Below the pieces are notes generated by a model, which saw nothing but the letters and a program-made list of their open reading frames with translations, had not been told where the DNA came from and searched no databases. Shown here one piece after another: positions 32,544 through 40,674 of a stretch of DNA of 64,000 bases. Made by a program: the position numbers and the translations under genes. Positions within the stretch are counted from its first letter, which is position 1. Every line of letters begins with the position of its first letter. The stretch is from a virus, in the IMG/VR virus record IMGVR_UViG_3300028416_000004, positions 124,001 through 188,000 of that record. One strand, given 5' to 3'.

Positions 32544-33391
32544 TGAAAAAAATATTTTTTATAAACAATTGGAATGAAGACAATCGAAAACTTTTAGAAA
32601 GATATTCCAAACAAACTCCAAATAGTGATGGTGTTTGGAAAGATTTGGTTGGAACAATAAATATGAATGAAGCTGATTATTTTATTGTCTTAGAAGTTTT
32701 TGCAACAAATACTCCAATTGAAAAAACAATTTTTATAAAAAGAGAACCAAATTATATAAGACCTTATAGAAATTTAAAATATAAACATATAGTAGATTAT
32801 AATTTAAAAAATACTGGTGTCACTTATTGGTTGAATAAATCTTATAAACAATTAACAGAATTAAAATATCCAAATAAAAGTAAAAAGATTAGTTGTGTTG
32901 CCTCTTCAAAACATACTCACAGAAATGAATATATTAAAAATTTATTTAAAACAAAAAATAATATTGAATTATATGGAAAGGGTCACAATGAAAAATATTA
33001 TGGCGATAATTATAAGGGCATTTTAAATTATGATGGAAATTGTAAATTTGAAGGTTTAATTGATTATGAATATACTATTGTTATGGAAAATTCACAACAA
33101 AAAAATTATTGGACTGAAAAGTTAGCTGATGCTTATTTGTCTTGGTGTATGCCAATTTATTGGGGGTGTCCAAATATAGAAAATTACTTTCCAAAAGATA
33201 GTTATAGATTAATTGATATTAATAGTAGTAATCCTTTAGATGATATAAATGAAATTATTAAAAAACCTTTAACAAAAACTGAAAAAAATTCACTAAAAGA
33301 AGCAAGGATGTTAATACTCAATGAATATAATATATGGGAAGTAATATATAAAAAAATAAAAGAAATTGAAAATAAAAAAATAATAATTTAA
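32543..33391 (+). CDS. Glycosyltransferase family 10 (fucosyltransferase-like)
   Basis: A 282-residue GT10 protein. The C-terminal GT-B domain shows the family pattern: KISCVASSKHTHRNEYIKNL, then YEYTIVMENSQQKNYWTEKL, ADAYLSWCMPIYWGCPNIEN and YFPKDSYRLIDINSS. The MEN...YWTEK segment binds the GDP-sugar in alpha-1,3-fucosyltransferases. The start codon overlaps the stop of the sulfotransferase (TAATG). GDP-fucose would have to come from the host. It could use another GDP sugar. Confidence 0.88.
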   Translation: MKKIFFINNWNEDNRKLLERYSKQTPNSDGVWKDLVGTINMNEADYFIVLEVFATNTPIEKTIFIKREPNYIRPYRNLKYKHIVDYNLKNTGVTYWLNKSYKQLTELKYPNKSKKISCVASSKHTHRNEYIKNLFKTKNNIELYGKGHNEKYYGDNYKGILNYDGNCKFEGLIDYEYTIVMENSQQKNYWTEKLADAYLSWCMPIYWGCPNIENYFPKDSYRLIDINSSNPLDDINEIIKKPLTKTEKNSLKEARMLILNEYNIWEVIYKKIKEIENKKIII

Positions 33392-33405
33392 ATAATAATA
33401 ATAAT

Positions 33406-34029
33406 ATGAAGTTTTATAGTCAATATGGTCAAGATAAATGGTTATATGAAAAATATTTTAAAAATAAAAAAAATGGTGTATTCTTAGAGATAGGTGCAGA
33501 TGATGGAATAGATAAAAGTAATACAAAATTTTTTGAAGATATTGGATGGTATGGGATGTGTATAGAACCCAGCCCTAAACGCTTTAAATTACTTGAGAAT
33601 AATAGAACATGTATATGTGAAAATTACGCACTATCTAATAAGGTTGATGAAGTTGATTTTATGGATATATCAGGGTGGGGCAAAGGTTTAAGTGGAATAG
33701 TTGACTCTTATGATGAAAAACATAAAAAAAGAATTGAGCAAGAAATAAAAAATCCTAAAAATAAAGGAATTGAAATTATAAAAGTTAAAACAGAATTGTT
33801 AAATAATTTATTAAATAAGCATAATATTAATGAGATTGATTTTTGCACTATAGATACTGAAGGTGGTGAAATTGATATAATAAAAAGTATAGATTTCGAC
33901 AAAGTGAAAATAAAATTAATTATTGTTGAAAATAATTATAACAATACTTTAATTCAAAAAATATTATCAAATAATGGATATCAGTTGATAAAAAAAATAA
34001 ATGTTGATGATATATATGAAAAAAAATAA
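33406..34029 (+). CDS. FkbM family methyltransferase
   Basis: A 207-residue SAM-dependent methyltransferase of the FkbM type. YSQYGQDKWLYEKYFKNKKN and GVFLEIGADDGIDKSNTKFF form the SAM-binding motif I (residues about 24-45), GWYGMCIEPSPKRFKLLENN is motif II, and DFCTIDTEGGEIDIIKSIDF then IIVENNYN form the catalytic-side strands. FkbM enzymes O-methylate sugars and other small molecules; beside glycosyltransferases a sugar methylation is the natural inference. Confidence 0.92.
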   Translation: MKFYSQYGQDKWLYEKYFKNKKNGVFLEIGADDGIDKSNTKFFEDIGWYGMCIEPSPKRFKLLENNRTCICENYALSNKVDEVDFMDISGWGKGLSGIVDSYDEKHKKRIEQEIKNPKNKGIEIIKVKTELLNNLLNKHNINEIDFCTIDTEGGEIDIIKSIDFDKVKIKLIIVENNYNNTLIQKILSNNGYQLIKKINVDDIYEKK

Positions 34030-34038
34030 TATAAAACA

Positions 34039-34614
34039 ATGAATAAAAATATAATTTCTCAAAATTTTTTAATAACTCAAAAAGAAAGAATAGAAATATT
34101 AAAACAAAAACCTCAAGTTATTTGGTTAACTGGATTATCTGGTTCTGGTAAATCAACTATAGCAAATGAGTTAGCATCTAAATTGCATAATGAAGGTAAA
34201 TTAGCTTATATTTTAGATGGTGACAATGTTAGAATGGGTCTTAATAAAGATTTGAGTTTTTCTGATGATGATAGAAAGGAAAATATTAGAAGAATAGCTG
34301 AAGTTGCAAATTTAATGATTGATTTAGGTGCTATAGTTATCACAGCTTTCATTTCGCCATTTGAAAATGAAAGACAAATGGCTAAAGAGATAATAGGCAA
34401 AGATAATTTTGTTGAAATTTATATTAAAACACCATTAGAAACTTGTGAAGAGCGTGACCCAAAAGGGTTGTATAAAAAGGCTAGAGCTGGAGAAATACCT
34501 ATGTTTACAGGTATAGATTCACCTTATGAAGAACCTAAAAACCCTAATATGTTTATTAGAACAGACAAGATGAGTATAGAAGATAGTGTAGAATTTATTT
34601 ATAAAAATTTATGA
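34039..34614 (+). CDS. cysC: Adenylylsulfate (APS) kinase
   Basis: A 191-residue APS kinase with every family motif: the P-loop GLSGSGKS (about residues 35-42), LDGDNVRMGLNKDLSF, DRKENIRRIAEVANL, AFISPFENERQMAKEI and ETCEERDPKGLYKKARAGEI then FTGIDSPYEEP. It phosphorylates APS to PAPS, the donor for the sulfotransferase encoded in the same operon. The reaction needs APS made by an ATP sulfurylase, from the host or possibly from the nucleotidyltransferase encoded next (four-base ATGA overlap). Confidence 0.95.
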   Translation: MNKNIISQNFLITQKERIEILKQKPQVIWLTGLSGSGKSTIANELASKLHNEGKLAYILDGDNVRMGLNKDLSFSDDDRKENIRRIAEVANLMIDLGAIVITAFISPFENERQMAKEIIGKDNFVEIYIKTPLETCEERDPKGLYKKARAGEIPMFTGIDSPYEEPKNPNMFIRTDKMSIEDSVEFIYKNL

Positions 34615-35078
34615 GTTGGGAAAAGAAAAATCATGGAGGTGAACCCACCAAAAACAAAGATAAGAAATATGCGATATTCGTTGGTAGATATCAACCATAC
34701 CATTATGGGCATATCAATTTAATTCAACAAAAGTTGGATGAGGGTGTTCCAGTACTTATTATGGTTAGAGATATTGAACCAGATGAAAAGAATCCTTTTA
34801 CAACAGAACAAACTGTAAGTATGATTGAAAAGTATCATAATTCTAAAGGTGATGATGTAAAGGTAATGATTATACCTGATATTGAATCGGTTAATTATGG
34901 TAGAGGTGTAGGATACGAGATTAATGAATACAGACCAACAGAAGAGATTGGGTTTATTTCAGCCACTAAGATTAGGGAATCAATTAAAGAAGGTAATAAC
35001 TCTTGGAGAGAGATGGTTGATGAATCAATCCAGGGAGATGTTGAAAATTATTTATATGAAACTAGAAATAAGTCATAA
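34611..35078 (+). CDS. Nucleotidyltransferase (HxGH family)
   Basis: A 155-residue nucleotidyltransferase of the cytidylyltransferase/adenylyltransferase superfamily. YAIFVGRYQPYHYGHINLIQ has the HxGH signature (HYGH near residue 36-39), DIEPDEKNPFTTEQTVSMIE follows, and IGFISATKIRESIKEG holds the C-terminal ISxTxxR-like motif. The natural substrate cannot be read from sequence; NMN and cytidylyl donors are known for relatives. Coupling to APS kinase (ATGA overlap) raises the possibility of an ATP-sulfurylase-like step, which is speculation. Confidence 0.8.
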   Translation: MSWEKKNHGGEPTKNKDKKYAIFVGRYQPYHYGHINLIQQKLDEGVPVLIMVRDIEPDEKNPFTTEQTVSMIEKYHNSKGDDVKVMIIPDIESVNYGRGVGYEINEYRPTEEIGFISATKIRESIKEGNNSWREMVDESIQGDVENYLYETRNKS

Positions 35079-35274
35079 AAGACATATTGCCAAAACTATA
35101 ACTTGGAGATTATTAGGAACAATAGATACTATAATAATTAGTTGGTTTTTGACAAATAATTGGATGATTGGTTTTTCAATTGGAGGTGTTGAAGTTATAA
35201 GTAAAATGATTCTTTATTATATTCATGAGAGATTATGGTATAAATCTAACTTTGGAATTAAAAGAAATAAATAA
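35056..35274 (+). CDS. DUF2061 membrane protein
   Basis: A 72-residue protein when started at the ATG at 35056 (MKLEISHKRHIAKTITWRLL), which overlaps the previous gene by 23 bases. It has the DUF2061 pattern: HIAKTITWRLLGTIDTIIIS, FLTNNWMIGFSIGGVEVISK and ILYYIHERLWYKSNFG, giving two membrane helices. In bacteria I recall DUF2061 genes beside sulfate-activation genes, but the function is unknown. Earlier in-frame starts would only add residues that overlap the nucleotidyltransferase coding region. Confidence 0.8.
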   Translation: MKLEISHKRHIAKTITWRLLGTIDTIIISWFLTNNWMIGFSIGGVEVISKMILYYIHERLWYKSNFGIKRNK

Positions 35275-35277
35275 AAA

Positions 35278-35309
35278 TTTGTTTTTTATAAAAAAAAGTC
35301 TTTAATTTG
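35278..35309 (+). promoter_or_regulatory. Host-type (Bacteroidota) promoter
   Basis: TTTG at 35278-35281, 20-base spacer, TTAATTTG at 35302-35309 (one mismatch to TAnnTTTG). Start would fall about 25 bases before the ATG at 35339. Confidence 0.55.
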
Positions 35310-35338
35310 CTACTCAAATAATTAATAACAGTAGTTCA

Positions 35339-36952
35339 ATGAATTTTAAAGATATGACAAAAAGCGACATAAAACGCTTCACTAAAATTTATAAAGACAA
35401 AGAGTTAAGTTGGGACAAAAGAATGGAAAAGCTTATGAAACTAACTGGTAAAAGTGAAAGAACAGTTAGAAAGTGGGCTTCAGAAAAGTTGAACTTAAGC
35501 GAAAAAAAAGAAAGTATCCCAGAAGAGTATGTTAAAGCTCAAAAAAGAATTTTCAATAAAAAGAAAAAGAAATTTATTGTAACTTGGGCACAAAATAATA
35601 CTCCAGTAAATGAAAGGTTTTTCAAAAATTTAATTAAATATTCTAAACACATAGACGCAGATATACACGTTATTGCTGGACGTTATAAAAATCCAACATC
35701 TGTATGGTCTGATGAACAAGAAGAAGATGAAAGATGGGATGAAATGGTTCAACCATATCTTGATGCCAATAGACACGATATACATAAGTATGTTTCAATT
35801 ATGTCTGACATTAAGATTCATCCTACTGCAGTTAATCCAATGACTGGTATGCAATCTATTTCTGGTGTTAACTCTTGTATATTTGGCTCTCCTAAATTAC
35901 AAATGGAAATGATACCAGTAATAGAAGGTGAAAAGTCAAAAATGATGGTTACCACTGGAGCTTGTACTGAAAAAAATTATACTGATTCTAAAGCTGGAAA
36001 GAAAGGTGAGTTTCATCACGTAATAGGTTTTGTAGTAGTTGAAATTGAAGATGATGAAACATTTTATATAAGACAAGTTTCCGCTGAAGATAATGGTGAT
36101 TTTTTAGATTTGTACAAAGAGGTTACTTATGATGTTAAGAATTCAAAAACAATCATTAAAGATATTAAAGATATAGAAGCTTGTATTTTAGGTGATTTAC
36201 ACTGGGGACATCATGAACAAGAAGTGTTAGATGTTACTCATAAGATGTTAAATAAAATCAAACCTAAACATGTAGTTTTGCATGATGTTTTTGATGGATA
36301 TTCAATTTCACATCATGATATGAAAGACCCATTTATTCAATACTCAAAAGAGATAAATGATAAGAATAATCTTAAAAAAGAAGTTGATGAACTTTTAGAA
36401 GGTTTAGAAACTTTTGAAAAGTATGAAAATGTAGTTATTGTAAGAAGTAATCACGATGACTTTTTAGATAGATGGGTTAAAAATGAAGATTGGAAACGTC
36501 AACCAACCCCCAAAAATTCCCCTTTATATATGGAATACTCTTCTATTTTGTTGAAACAATATGCAGAACACCCTGAAAATGTAAAAGGTATTATACCTTC
36601 CATTATAAATAATAAATTTCCAAATTTCAAAACTTTAGGAAGAAGAGATTCATATAAAGTTTTAGATTGGGAATTAGGTCAACATGGAGATGTTGGTTCG
36701 AATGGTTCAAGAGGTAGTTTATTACAATATAGAAAATTAAATACAAAAATTGTTGTGGGTCATTACCATAGTCCACAAAGAAAGGATGGTGCTCTTGCAG
36801 TTGGTACTTCAACAAAATTAAGAGTAGGTTATAATAATGGTCCAAGTTCTTGGTTACAATCTCATGTTATAATTCATAAAAACGGAAAAGCACAACATAT
36901 TAATTTTTTTAAGAATAAAAAAGGAGATATAAATTATACAACATTTAAATAA
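35339..36952 (+). CDS. T5 A1-like metallophosphoesterase
   Basis: A 537-residue protein. The N-terminal 50 residues contain a helix-turn-helix (KRMEKLMKLTGKSERTVRKW). Residues 75-270 resemble the conserved non-catalytic half of T5 A1-type proteins: KKKFIVTWAQNNTPVNERFF, VIAGRYKNPTSVWSDEQ, GVNSCIFGSPKLQMEMIP and NYTDSKAGKKGEFHHVIGF. From 280 the calcineurin-like motifs are GDLHWGHH (about 283), HDVFDG (313), RSNHDD (369) and GHYHS (472). T5 A1 is needed for host DNA breakdown early in infection. A host-type promoter upstream supports early expression here. Confidence 0.82.
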   Translation: MNFKDMTKSDIKRFTKIYKDKELSWDKRMEKLMKLTGKSERTVRKWASEKLNLSEKKESIPEEYVKAQKRIFNKKKKKFIVTWAQNNTPVNERFFKNLIKYSKHIDADIHVIAGRYKNPTSVWSDEQEEDERWDEMVQPYLDANRHDIHKYVSIMSDIKIHPTAVNPMTGMQSISGVNSCIFGSPKLQMEMIPVIEGEKSKMMVTTGACTEKNYTDSKAGKKGEFHHVIGFVVVEIEDDETFYIRQVSAEDNGDFLDLYKEVTYDVKNSKTIIKDIKDIEACILGDLHWGHHEQEVLDVTHKMLNKIKPKHVVLHDVFDGYSISHHDMKDPFIQYSKEINDKNNLKKEVDELLEGLETFEKYENVVIVRSNHDDFLDRWVKNEDWKRQPTPKNSPLYMEYSSILLKQYAEHPENVKGIIPSIINNKFPNFKTLGRRDSYKVLDWELGQHGDVGSNGSRGSLLQYRKLNTKIVVGHYHSPQRKDGALAVGTSTKLRVGYNNGPSSWLQSHVIIHKNGKAQHINFFKNKKGDINYTTFK

Positions 36953-36961
36953 TATATAAAA

Positions 36962-38110
36962 ATGAAATTAACAAGTAGAGAAAAGTTTTTATTATCAAAT
37001 GGTAGAAATATAGAAACTATAAAATTTTGTAAGAGTTTAAAAGTTCCTCAAAACCACATAGTTTGGTTTGTAGATAAAATAGAAAAAGAAAATTTTTCTA
37101 TTAATTCTGAAGAAGTTAAGAAAAATATACGTTTAGTTGTTAAGCTTTTTAATAAAAATATAAAACTTAAAGAGGATTTAAAAAGTTTAAAACAAGCTTT
37201 TTTTCACGCTTCTCAATTTATAGAGAGTGATGAAAGTGAAAAGAAGAGAATTTTATACACCTTCCCAGATAAAAGTTACATTATTAACTTAACTCCTAAA
37301 GAATTATATTTTGAGGCAAAGTTTATGAGAAACTGCTTAAATGATTTAAGTTCTGAAGTTAGAAGAAAAGATATAGCAATATTATCTTTAAAAGATAAAA
37401 ACTCAAAAACAATATGTCATTTACAAATAGGTAAAAATGGAAATTTAGAACAACATTATGAGTTTGCAAATTCAAATATTACTTTAAAAACTTTAGAGTA
37501 TATAAATGAGTTTTTTGAAAAAAGTGAAGTTTTTGAAGAAAAGTTAAAACAAAATAAAATAAATAAATTATATGATATAAATCAATATGATTTTGATTTT
37601 TCAATTACAAGTAAAATACCTTTTGAAAAAAAAGTTTCACTTTTTGGAGAAGAATTGGATGATAAAGAATTTAATACTATACCTTTAAAGACTTACAATC
37701 AAAATAACTTTTTCGAAAATGACTATAAAAACTTAAATTATGATGAGGTAATTTCTACTCTTAAAGAGATGAAAGAAAATATGATAAAAAGTTTTGAAAA
37801 TATAATTATGCAATTAGAAGTATCTAAAGAAAACTTTTTTATTTTAAATGATGAAATGTATTATAGAATATTTGACAAAAAACAAACAATATTAGAAAGG
37901 TTTAAATGTATAGTAGATTTTCATAAAGAACCTAGAAAAATGCAAGCAGCTTTGAGACCAATCAGACCTTTTGGTGAAGATATTAATGAAGAGTGGGGTG
38001 ATGTAGAATTTGGTGAAGAGGAAGATGTTTTTCTAGTAAATTTTGAAGGAAAAGAAGAAATTATTGAAGAAGAATTTGTAAATTTAAGTAACAATAGAGA
38101 ATTGTTTTAA
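36962..38110 (+). CDS. PcfJ-like domain protein (second paralogue)
   Basis: A 382-residue protein co-transcribed with the A1-like gene. Residues about 110-185 have the PcfJ-like signature: ELYFEAKFMRNCLNDLSSEV, IAILSLKDKNSKTICHLQIG and GNLEQHYEFANSN, parallel to the copy at 8980. The N-terminal 100 residues are helical and lysine-rich, and the C-terminal third is a helix (MKENMIKSFENIIMQLEVSK) plus an acidic tail. No enzymatic motif is seen. The two paralogues share only the central domain. Confidence 0.6.
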   Translation: MKLTSREKFLLSNGRNIETIKFCKSLKVPQNHIVWFVDKIEKENFSINSEEVKKNIRLVVKLFNKNIKLKEDLKSLKQAFFHASQFIESDESEKKRILYTFPDKSYIINLTPKELYFEAKFMRNCLNDLSSEVRRKDIAILSLKDKNSKTICHLQIGKNGNLEQHYEFANSNITLKTLEYINEFFEKSEVFEEKLKQNKINKLYDINQYDFDFSITSKIPFEKKVSLFGEELDDKEFNTIPLKTYNQNNFFENDYKNLNYDEVISTLKEMKENMIKSFENIIMQLEVSKENFFILNDEMYYRIFDKKQTILERFKCIVDFHKEPRKMQAALRPIRPFGEDINEEWGDVEFGEEEDVFLVNFEGKEEIIEEEFVNLSNNRELF

Positions 38111-38167
38111 TTTATTAGCATTTATATAAAAAAAAATATATATTTGTTTAAATAAAAAAAATATAAT

Positions 38168-38668
38168 ATGTCAAAAGTAATAGAAAAAGAATATAAGATA
38201 TTAAAAGTAGATAATAAAAATAAAAACTTTAGAGCTTACACAAAAGAGGTTGTTGAAGATTGGATTCAAAATCAAAAACAAAGTGAAGAGAATGGAGTTA
38301 TAGATGGTTATGAATTGGAATATGCTATAGACAATGAAGAAGAGGGAGTTTTTAGAGATATTTACAATGATTTTATTTTAGATTCTTTAAGTTGTGGTAT
38401 TGTTAGGAATTTAAGAATAGATGATAAAGGATATTTGGTTGGACTTGTTTCTTTTAAGCAACCTGGATTTTGTAATGGTTTGACTGGAGAGATTTATAGT
38501 GAAGAAATTGATTTAGAAAAGTATGCTATAGTTCCAAAAGGAAAAGGTTCAGTTAAAAATCAAGAGGTTCAAAGTGATTATGAACTATATGGTTTTAATT
38601 TAATAATGAAAGAAGAATCTTCTTTTTATTATGAAGATGAAGTAGAAAATATTAATATAACAAAATAA
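38168..38668 (+). CDS. Hypothetical protein
   Basis: A 166-residue acidic protein of unknown family. It contains LRIDDKGYLVGLVSFKQPGF and EIDLEKYAIVPKGKGSVKNQ, then YELYGFNLIMKEESSFYYED. The last pattern (a strand followed by FNLI..ESSF) recalls phage protease-like folds, but no catalytic histidine or serine arrangement is visible. Upstream are a variant CATTTAT (38119-38125) and a TATATTTG box (38139-38146) without a good partner, so its promoter type is unclear. Confidence 0.5.
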   Translation: MSKVIEKEYKILKVDNKNKNFRAYTKEVVEDWIQNQKQSEENGVIDGYELEYAIDNEEEGVFRDIYNDFILDSLSCGIVRNLRIDDKGYLVGLVSFKQPGFCNGLTGEIYSEEIDLEKYAIVPKGKGSVKNQEVQSDYELYGFNLIMKEESSFYYEDEVENINITK

Positions 38669-38673
38669 AAAAT

Positions 38674-39348
38674 ATGAAAAATAAAAAAGTATTAGCAATA
38701 GGAATAGATGGGACAATAAGAGATGTTTTCACTCAATTTGACAATTGGTACAGAAGAACTTTTATAAAAAATGATTCTCTTGTACAGATGGATGACAATT
38801 TTAATTATGTAGAATCTCCAGAAGAAACTGAAGAAGATATTTTAGAGATACAAAGACAGATTGATGAAAAAATAAATTTACCATTAGATACTTTTGATTT
38901 ATTAAATCATTATTTTTTTGAAAATAGAGAGGATTTAGAGAAATTTATGTATAATGATTTTTCATTTCAAATTTTTGGCTCTTCTCAGTGCTTTCCAAAA
39001 TCTATGGATTCAGTAAATTTTTTACAAATTTTTGGAGAAGTATCAAAAATGTTTGATGTAGTATTGTTTGCAAAGTGTAAAGATGCTTCTATTATTTCGA
39101 CTTATCATTTCTTAGCTAAAAATGCTTGTAAGGTAAAAAATGTAAAATTTATTGAAGATTATAAAGATGTTTGGGAATTTGCTGATGTTGCTATTAGTGA
39201 TTCTCCTGAAGTTTTTGAGTCTAAACCTAATGATAAGATTTCAATAAAAATCAATCATATGTATAATTCTTATTCTCAATCAGATTATTCATTTGATTCT
39301 ATAAATGATATAAAAAATGAAAAATTTATAAAAAATTTATTTGAATAA
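38674..39348 (+). CDS. HAD-like protein lacking the usual nucleophile
   Basis: A 224-residue protein with a HAD-type first strand, KVLAIGIDGTIRDVFTQFDN (residues about 5-24). In HAD hydrolases the motif is DxDGT with the first aspartate as nucleophile; here that position is glycine (GIDGT). Later parts resemble the HAD core: VVLFAKCKDASIISTYHF as a motif II-like region and KFIEDYKDVWEFADVAISDS as the motif IV-like acidic segment. It may bind a ligand or partner without hydrolysis. It starts five bases after the previous stop and ends at a terminator. Confidence 0.6.
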   Translation: MKNKKVLAIGIDGTIRDVFTQFDNWYRRTFIKNDSLVQMDDNFNYVESPEETEEDILEIQRQIDEKINLPLDTFDLLNHYFFENREDLEKFMYNDFSFQIFGSSQCFPKSMDSVNFLQIFGEVSKMFDVVLFAKCKDASIISTYHFLAKNACKVKNVKFIEDYKDVWEFADVAISDSPEVFESKPNDKISIKINHMYNSYSQSDYSFDSINDIKNEKFIKNLFE

Positions 39349-39369
39349 GTATTTAAATTGAATTTAAGA

Positions 39370-39401
39370 AAAGTCTCAATTATTTGAGGCTTTTTTTTTG
39401 T
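39370..39401 (+). terminator. Terminator after HAD-like gene
   Basis: Stem AGTCTCAA with TTGAGGCT (one G-U) and loop TTAT, followed by nine T. Confidence 0.8.
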
Positions 39402-39436
39402 TTAAAGTTTACTTTTATGATTTAAGTACTATATTA

Positions 39437-39443
39437 CATTTAT
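39437..39443 (+). promoter_or_regulatory. CATTTAT variant of late-promoter-like element
   Basis: CATTTATAAATA 22 bases before the glycosyltransferase start at 39466, after a terminator. Confidence 0.4.
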
Positions 39444-39465
39444 AAATAAAAAATTAATTAATAAT

Positions 39466-40674
39466 ATGGAAACAGTTTCTCAACAAATTTCAGAAGAAGA
39501 AATGTTAAAACAAAGAGAAAAAGCAATTTCAAGTCTTATTTCTAAAATAGAAAAAGAAGAAAATACAGTATATATATACTGTCCTGCTATGAACACTCCT
39601 AGTGGAGGTATCTCTGTTTTATTCGAACACGCAAAAATATTAAAAGATGCTGGAAAAAGTGTGGCAATCATTTATGAACCACAACAAAATAATAAAGCAT
39701 CATTAGAAGCTACTCAAAAAGCTAGATTAAAAGGTGCTAAAGACCCAGTAATTATTTTTGATAAATTTAACCCAACTTGGTTAGGTGATTTAAAAGAAGA
39801 AATTGATGTTAGATGTTTAGCTGAAGGAGTTCTTACTTATACTGATGGAACGACTGAAACAGTAGAATCATTAAAAATGAATCCAGAAGACATCTTAATT
39901 ATACCTGAAGGATTTCCTAATATTATGGAAAACACTTCTCAATTACCTTGTAGAAGAGTTGTTATGGCTCAAAGTTGGTATTATGTTTTATCTGGTATGA
40001 AGGTTGGTCAAAAATGGCAACACTTTGGAATTAAAGATGTAATTTCTGTTTCAGATGGTATTACAGAATATTTAAATACTATTATGCCAGGTTTAAATAT
40101 TAAAAATTATAAACAAGGTATTGATAGAAAATTGTTTAATGTCCCAGAAAAAATTTCTGATAAAGCTCCAATGATTTCCTATATGCCTGGTAGAGGGCCA
40201 GAGTCTCAAATGAAAACTAATACTGTTATTAGAACATTTTATGAATTTTATCCACATTATAGATGGATTCGTTTCGCTCCTCTTCAAGGTTTAACTAAAG
40301 AACAATTTGCACAACAGTTAAAAAATTCTGCTATCGCATTATATACTGATGAAGTTGCTGGATTTGGTACATTACCTTTAGAAGCTATGGCTAGCGGTAC
40401 TCACGTTGTTGGTTGGACTCCTTTTGGAAGTAAAGAATATGTGAATGAAAAAAATGGATTTTGGGCTGTTAACGGAGATGTTTTCCAATTGGCTGAATTG
40501 ATTGGTATGGCTTTGGATAGATATTTTTCTGGAGTTTTAGATTCAGAAGAAATTCAAAAAGAATACGAAAGAACAATTTCAGAGTATACAAGAGAAAAAG
40601 AAGTAGAATCTGTATTAAATATTTATAACACTATTAAAAATGAAAGAATTGAAGAATTTAGAAACCTTAAATAA
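39466..40674 (+). CDS. Glycosyltransferase, GT-B fold (GT4-like)
   Basis: A 402-residue GT-B glycosyltransferase. The N-terminal domain begins at about residue 35 with VYIYCPAMNTPSGGISVLFE. The C-terminal donor domain carries APLQGLTKEQFAQQLKNSAI, then ALYTDEVAGFGTLPLEAMAS and GTHVVGWTPFGSKEYVNEKN, with the GFGTLPLEA acidic motif typical of GT4. Codon use here is richer in highly used codons than in the island genes, suggesting strong expression. The next glycosyltransferase starts 35 bases inside its end. Confidence 0.88.
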   Translation: METVSQQISEEEMLKQREKAISSLISKIEKEENTVYIYCPAMNTPSGGISVLFEHAKILKDAGKSVAIIYEPQQNNKASLEATQKARLKGAKDPVIIFDKFNPTWLGDLKEEIDVRCLAEGVLTYTDGTTETVESLKMNPEDILIIPEGFPNIMENTSQLPCRRVVMAQSWYYVLSGMKVGQKWQHFGIKDVISVSDGITEYLNTIMPGLNIKNYKQGIDRKLFNVPEKISDKAPMISYMPGRGPESQMKTNTVIRTFYEFYPHYRWIRFAPLQGLTKEQFAQQLKNSAIALYTDEVAGFGTLPLEAMASGTHVVGWTPFGSKEYVNEKNGFWAVNGDVFQLAELIGMALDRYFSGVLDSEEIQKEYERTISEYTREKEVESVLNIYNTIKNERIEEFRNLK

